A stretch of DNA of 7,520 nucleotides from Marinagarivorans sp. UBA5870 (lineage in GTDB: Bacteria > Pseudomonadota > Gammaproteobacteria > Pseudomonadales > Cellvibrionaceae): positions 942 through 8,461 of the forward strand of contig DJFO01000052.1 in NCBI GenBank assembly GCA_002432555.1, in the 5' to 3' direction. The position numbers were made by a program, and so were the translations under genes. This document shows, piece after piece, positions 5,951-7,520 of the stretch (positions within the stretch are counted from its first letter, which is position 1; each line of letters begins with the position of its first letter). Under the pieces are notes generated by a model. It was not told the DNA's origin, searched no databases, and was given only the letters and a program-made list of their open reading frames with translations.

Positions 5951-7294
5951 TCAACTCGCTTTCAGCTTGCCGGACTTTTGCCGCCCGTGTTTTTCGCAGC
6001 AGTCGCTCTCGCCAGGAACAAATTCCGCGGGGTTGACCACCCGCGGCAGATCGGCCGCGCAAATCTCGCCCTGCTCGTCGAGGGCGGCGCAGACCGGTGT
6101 TTGGTAATGTTTCAGCCAGGCGAGGTAAAGTTTTTCGCTGACGCCGCAATATGAAGCCGTAAAGGCGGATGGGTTGTCGAGAAAGTGCTCCATCTCCGAA
6201 TAGGGAATGGTGATATGGCCGGCACCGGGTTGGTAAGTGACGAAATTAACCCCTTTGCGGCTGAGTTTTTCGAGGAACTGATTGCCGCTATTAGCCTGGA
6301 ATTCTTGCTGCTCCCGCCGCAGCCGAGCAATATCTTGGCGCAGCTGCTCTTCGTGTTCACTCCGATACAGCAGCTCCACTTCCTTCATTTTCAGGAGCTC
6401 CTGTAACTGGGCGGTGGCCGCGGTGACCTTCGCATTGAGCTGTGCCTCCAGCCGAACCTTCACCGCCTCAAGGGATTCCGCCTCGCTGCCCTGGCTGCGG
6501 CGCAGCTTGTGTTCGTAATATTCTCGCAAGCCTTCGATTTTCTGGATCTGGCCGTCGATGGTGGCGCTCAGCTCCCGCGTGCGCGCCTGGGCGTCCTGCA
6601 GTTGAGCCTCACGCGCTGCCAGTTGGGTTTCCAGGGCAGCGATCGCCCGCGCATGCTCTGCGCGCATCGCGTCCATAGCCTGATCTTTATCGGACGTCAT
6701 AGAGGCGATACGGCTGCGCTGGCCCTCGAGCAGTTGCGCCATCTGCTCGCGCATGACCTGTTCGTACTGTTTGTTGAATTGCTGGCTGAATTGCAGCTCG
6801 AGCCGCTGGAGATCAGCCGGCAATTTTTCCTCTCCGCCAGCCTGATTATTGCGAAAATGCACCCCGAGGCGGTTGCGCTTGAGGGCGCGTTTGATTTGTT
6901 TGAGATGATTGCTCTGGGGCGTGAGGTCTGGGTCCCACAGCCAATCCTTGAAATACGCGATGGGGCACTGGCTGGCGCAGGCGATATGGATGGGGCCGGC
7001 CCCCATGTCCGGGCCGCGAGTGGTGGTGCGGGCCATATCCACCAGGGGCAGGTTCCAAGCGGAGTCAACCGCCCCTTTTGCGTCGAACTTCATGGTGAAA
7101 AACACGGCGGCCACTACGACGAATTCGTGGTTGAATTCAACATAAGCGGCCTTCTGATTGCTCCCGGCCCATTCCTCCAGCGGCACAAAACCATCCAACA
7201 GGGCCTCCAATTCGGGGTAAAGCAGTTCCTTGGAAATACTTTCCTTGCCGAAAAACAGGACCGCCTGCGCTTTTTCCGAATCGAATAAGAACAT
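5951..7294 (-). CDS. Coiled-coil protein of unknown function with Cys-rich C-terminus
   Basis: I cannot assign a function to this 447-residue protein. An N-terminal globular part (1-155) contains AYVEFNHEFVVVAAVFF (50-66), NLPLVDMA (81-88), RGPDMGAGP (93-101) and CASQCPIAYFKDWLWDPD (106-123). A long charged, Gln/Glu/Ala-rich coiled coil follows (about 160-335), then a C-terminal domain (336-447) with GVNFVTYQPGAGHITIP (348-364), WLKHYQTPVCAA (393-404) and Cys383, Cys402, Cys412, Cys432, Cys433 and His436, possibly a metal site. From memory, relatives are auto-labelled chromosome partitioning protein or ATPase in pseudomonads; no Walker A motif (GxxxxGKS/T) is visible, so that label is unsupported. 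No signal peptide or membrane helix is evident. The frame is open to an ATG at 7408, but residues before MFLFDSEKAQ look non-coding, so I chose 7294. It is first in a unit with the PLP enzyme gene 9 nt downstream. Confidence 0.75.
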   Translation of the reverse strand: MFLFDSEKAQAVLFFGKESISKELLYPELEALLDGFVPLEEWAGSNQKAAYVEFNHEFVVVAAVFFTMKFDAKGAVDSAWNLPLVDMARTTTRGPDMGAGPIHIACASQCPIAYFKDWLWDPDLTPQSNHLKQIKRALKRNRLGVHFRNNQAGGEEKLPADLQRLELQFSQQFNKQYEQVMREQMAQLLEGQRSRIASMTSDKDQAMDAMRAEHARAIAALETQLAAREAQLQDAQARTRELSATIDGQIQKIEGLREYYEHKLRRSQGSEAESLEAVKVRLEAQLNAKVTAATAQLQELLKMKEVELLYRSEHEEQLRQDIARLRREQQEFQANSGNQFLEKLSRKGVNFVTYQPGAGHITIPYSEMEHFLDNPSAFTASYCGVSEKLYLAWLKHYQTPVCAALDEQGEICAADLPRVVNPAEFVPGESDCCEKHGRQKSGKLKAS

Positions 7295-7462
7295 GAACAA
7301 AAGTCTTTGTTGACGCCAACCCAATGTTTGACGGCGAGGCAACCGCCACCCACCGATTAGATGCGTCATAGGGTAGCGCGAAATGCGCAGAAACAGAACA
7401 CTGGGCACAGAGCTGCCACAATGCCGGCCTCTGGCGGCACGCGCCGAGCGGCAATCACACAG

Positions 7463-7480
7463 CTATCGTATTAACGATAG
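7463..7480. promoter_or_regulatory. Perfect 18-nt inverted repeat, operator-like
   Basis: CTATCGT-ATTA-ACGATAG has two 7-nt arms matching exactly around a 4-nt centre. It is AT-richer than its surroundings and lies about 24 nt before a rightward Shine-Dalgarno-like sequence. That fits an operator bound by a dimeric regulator (TetR- or GntR-type size), perhaps encoded by the gene just beyond the window. No run of T follows on either strand, which argues against a terminator. Confidence 0.4.
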
Positions 7481-7500
7481 AAGACTGGCGTTAAAAAGAA

Positions 7501-7511
7501 AGCGGAGGGGG
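7501..7511 (+). promoter_or_regulatory. Shine-Dalgarno-like sequence of a probable gene beginning beyond the window
   Basis: AGCGGAGGGGG is a strong ribosome-binding-like stretch on the plus strand. No ATG or GTG follows in the remaining 9 nt, so a start codon would lie at or just past 7521. Together with the inverted repeat 20-odd nt upstream it suggests a gene transcribed rightward, divergent from the coiled-coil gene. Confidence 0.35.
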
Positions 7512-7520
7512 CTGGCGAAG

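Larger units (their letters stand above)
7295..7520. other. Non-coding upstream region, probably divergent promoter region
   Basis: I see no convincing gene in these 226 nt; the frames open here show no family-like sequence. The stretch should carry the promoter of the leftward coiled-coil gene, but I find only a partial -10 match (TCTAAT on the minus strand near 7348) without a proper -35. Just before the ATG, AACAAA (7296-7301) and TTTGTT (7306-7311) form an inverted repeat that could fold over the start. Near the right edge lie a perfect inverted repeat and a purine-rich Shine-Dalgarno-like stretch reading rightward. Confidence 0.5.

Noticed and set aside
7131..7140. Perfect palindrome TTGAATTCAA with a second GAATTC next to it
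   Set aside because: It lies inside the coding sequence for EFNHEF and is explained by the Glu-Phe and Asn codons; no regulatory context.
6509..7288. A 259-codon rightward frame
   Set aside because: It is antisense to the coiled-coil gene. Its Leu-rich character follows from the complement of the Gln/Glu codons of the coiled coil.
5951..7294. ParA/SMC-type chromosome partitioning ATPase identity for the coiled-coil protein
   Set aside because: No Walker A, Walker B or ABC signature can be found; the coiled coil alone does not support it.
7295..7408. N-terminal extension of the coiled-coil protein to an ATG at 7408
   Set aside because: The extra 38 residues are Arg/Trp-rich and unlike a folded start, and the body of the protein begins naturally at MFLFDSEKAQ.
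7445..7470. Possible CRP-type site (TGTGA half-site on the minus strand near 7460)
   Set aside because: Only one half matches; the expected TCACA partner 6 nt away is absent.

Overview
The window looks like chromosomal DNA from a GC-rich gammaproteobacterium of the Pseudomonas/Cellvibrionales type. This rests on gene content and protein style (a GlpG-type rhomboid, NadK, DUF1853 and an ACC-deaminase-like PLP enzyme); no rRNA or tRNA is present to confirm it. The region is tightly packed. No insertion sequence, CRISPR array, tRNA or phage gene is visible.

Layout, left to right. Positions 1-2751 carry three leftward genes in the transcription order nadK (2751-1861), a PPP-type metallophosphoesterase (1851-889) and a GlpG-type rhomboid protease (750 to beyond position 1). 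NadK and the phosphoesterase are 9 nt apart and clearly co-transcribed. A 138-nt gap with a possible weak terminator, a consensus Shine-Dalgarno and two tiny candidate leader ORFs separates the phosphoesterase from the rhomboid gene. The 120-nt divergent gap 2752-2871 separates nadK from a rightward DUF1853 gene (2872-3777). The DUF1853 gene overlaps tail to tail, by 11 nt, the last gene of a second leftward cluster.

That second cluster, in transcription order, holds a 447-residue coiled-coil protein of unknown function with a Cys-rich tail (7294-5951), a PLP-dependent ACC deaminase/D-cysteine desulfhydrase family enzyme (5941-4943), and a protein with two cyclic-nucleotide-binding-type domains fused to a rhodanese domain (4888-3767). 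The last 226 nt (7295-7520) appear non-coding and hold a perfect 7-bp-arm inverted repeat. A strong Shine-Dalgarno-like sequence reads rightward at the window edge, suggesting a divergent gene just outside.

Functionally, the left cluster combines NADP synthesis, phosphoester hydrolysis and intramembrane proteolysis, most of it housekeeping. The right cluster is the more interesting one. A desulfhydrase-family enzyme, which may release sulfide, sits beside a rhodanese fused to sensor domains, and both follow an uncharacterised coiled-coil protein. A sulfur-related sensing or handling role is inference only. I see no unmistakable new system; this three-gene cluster is the best candidate for a second look.
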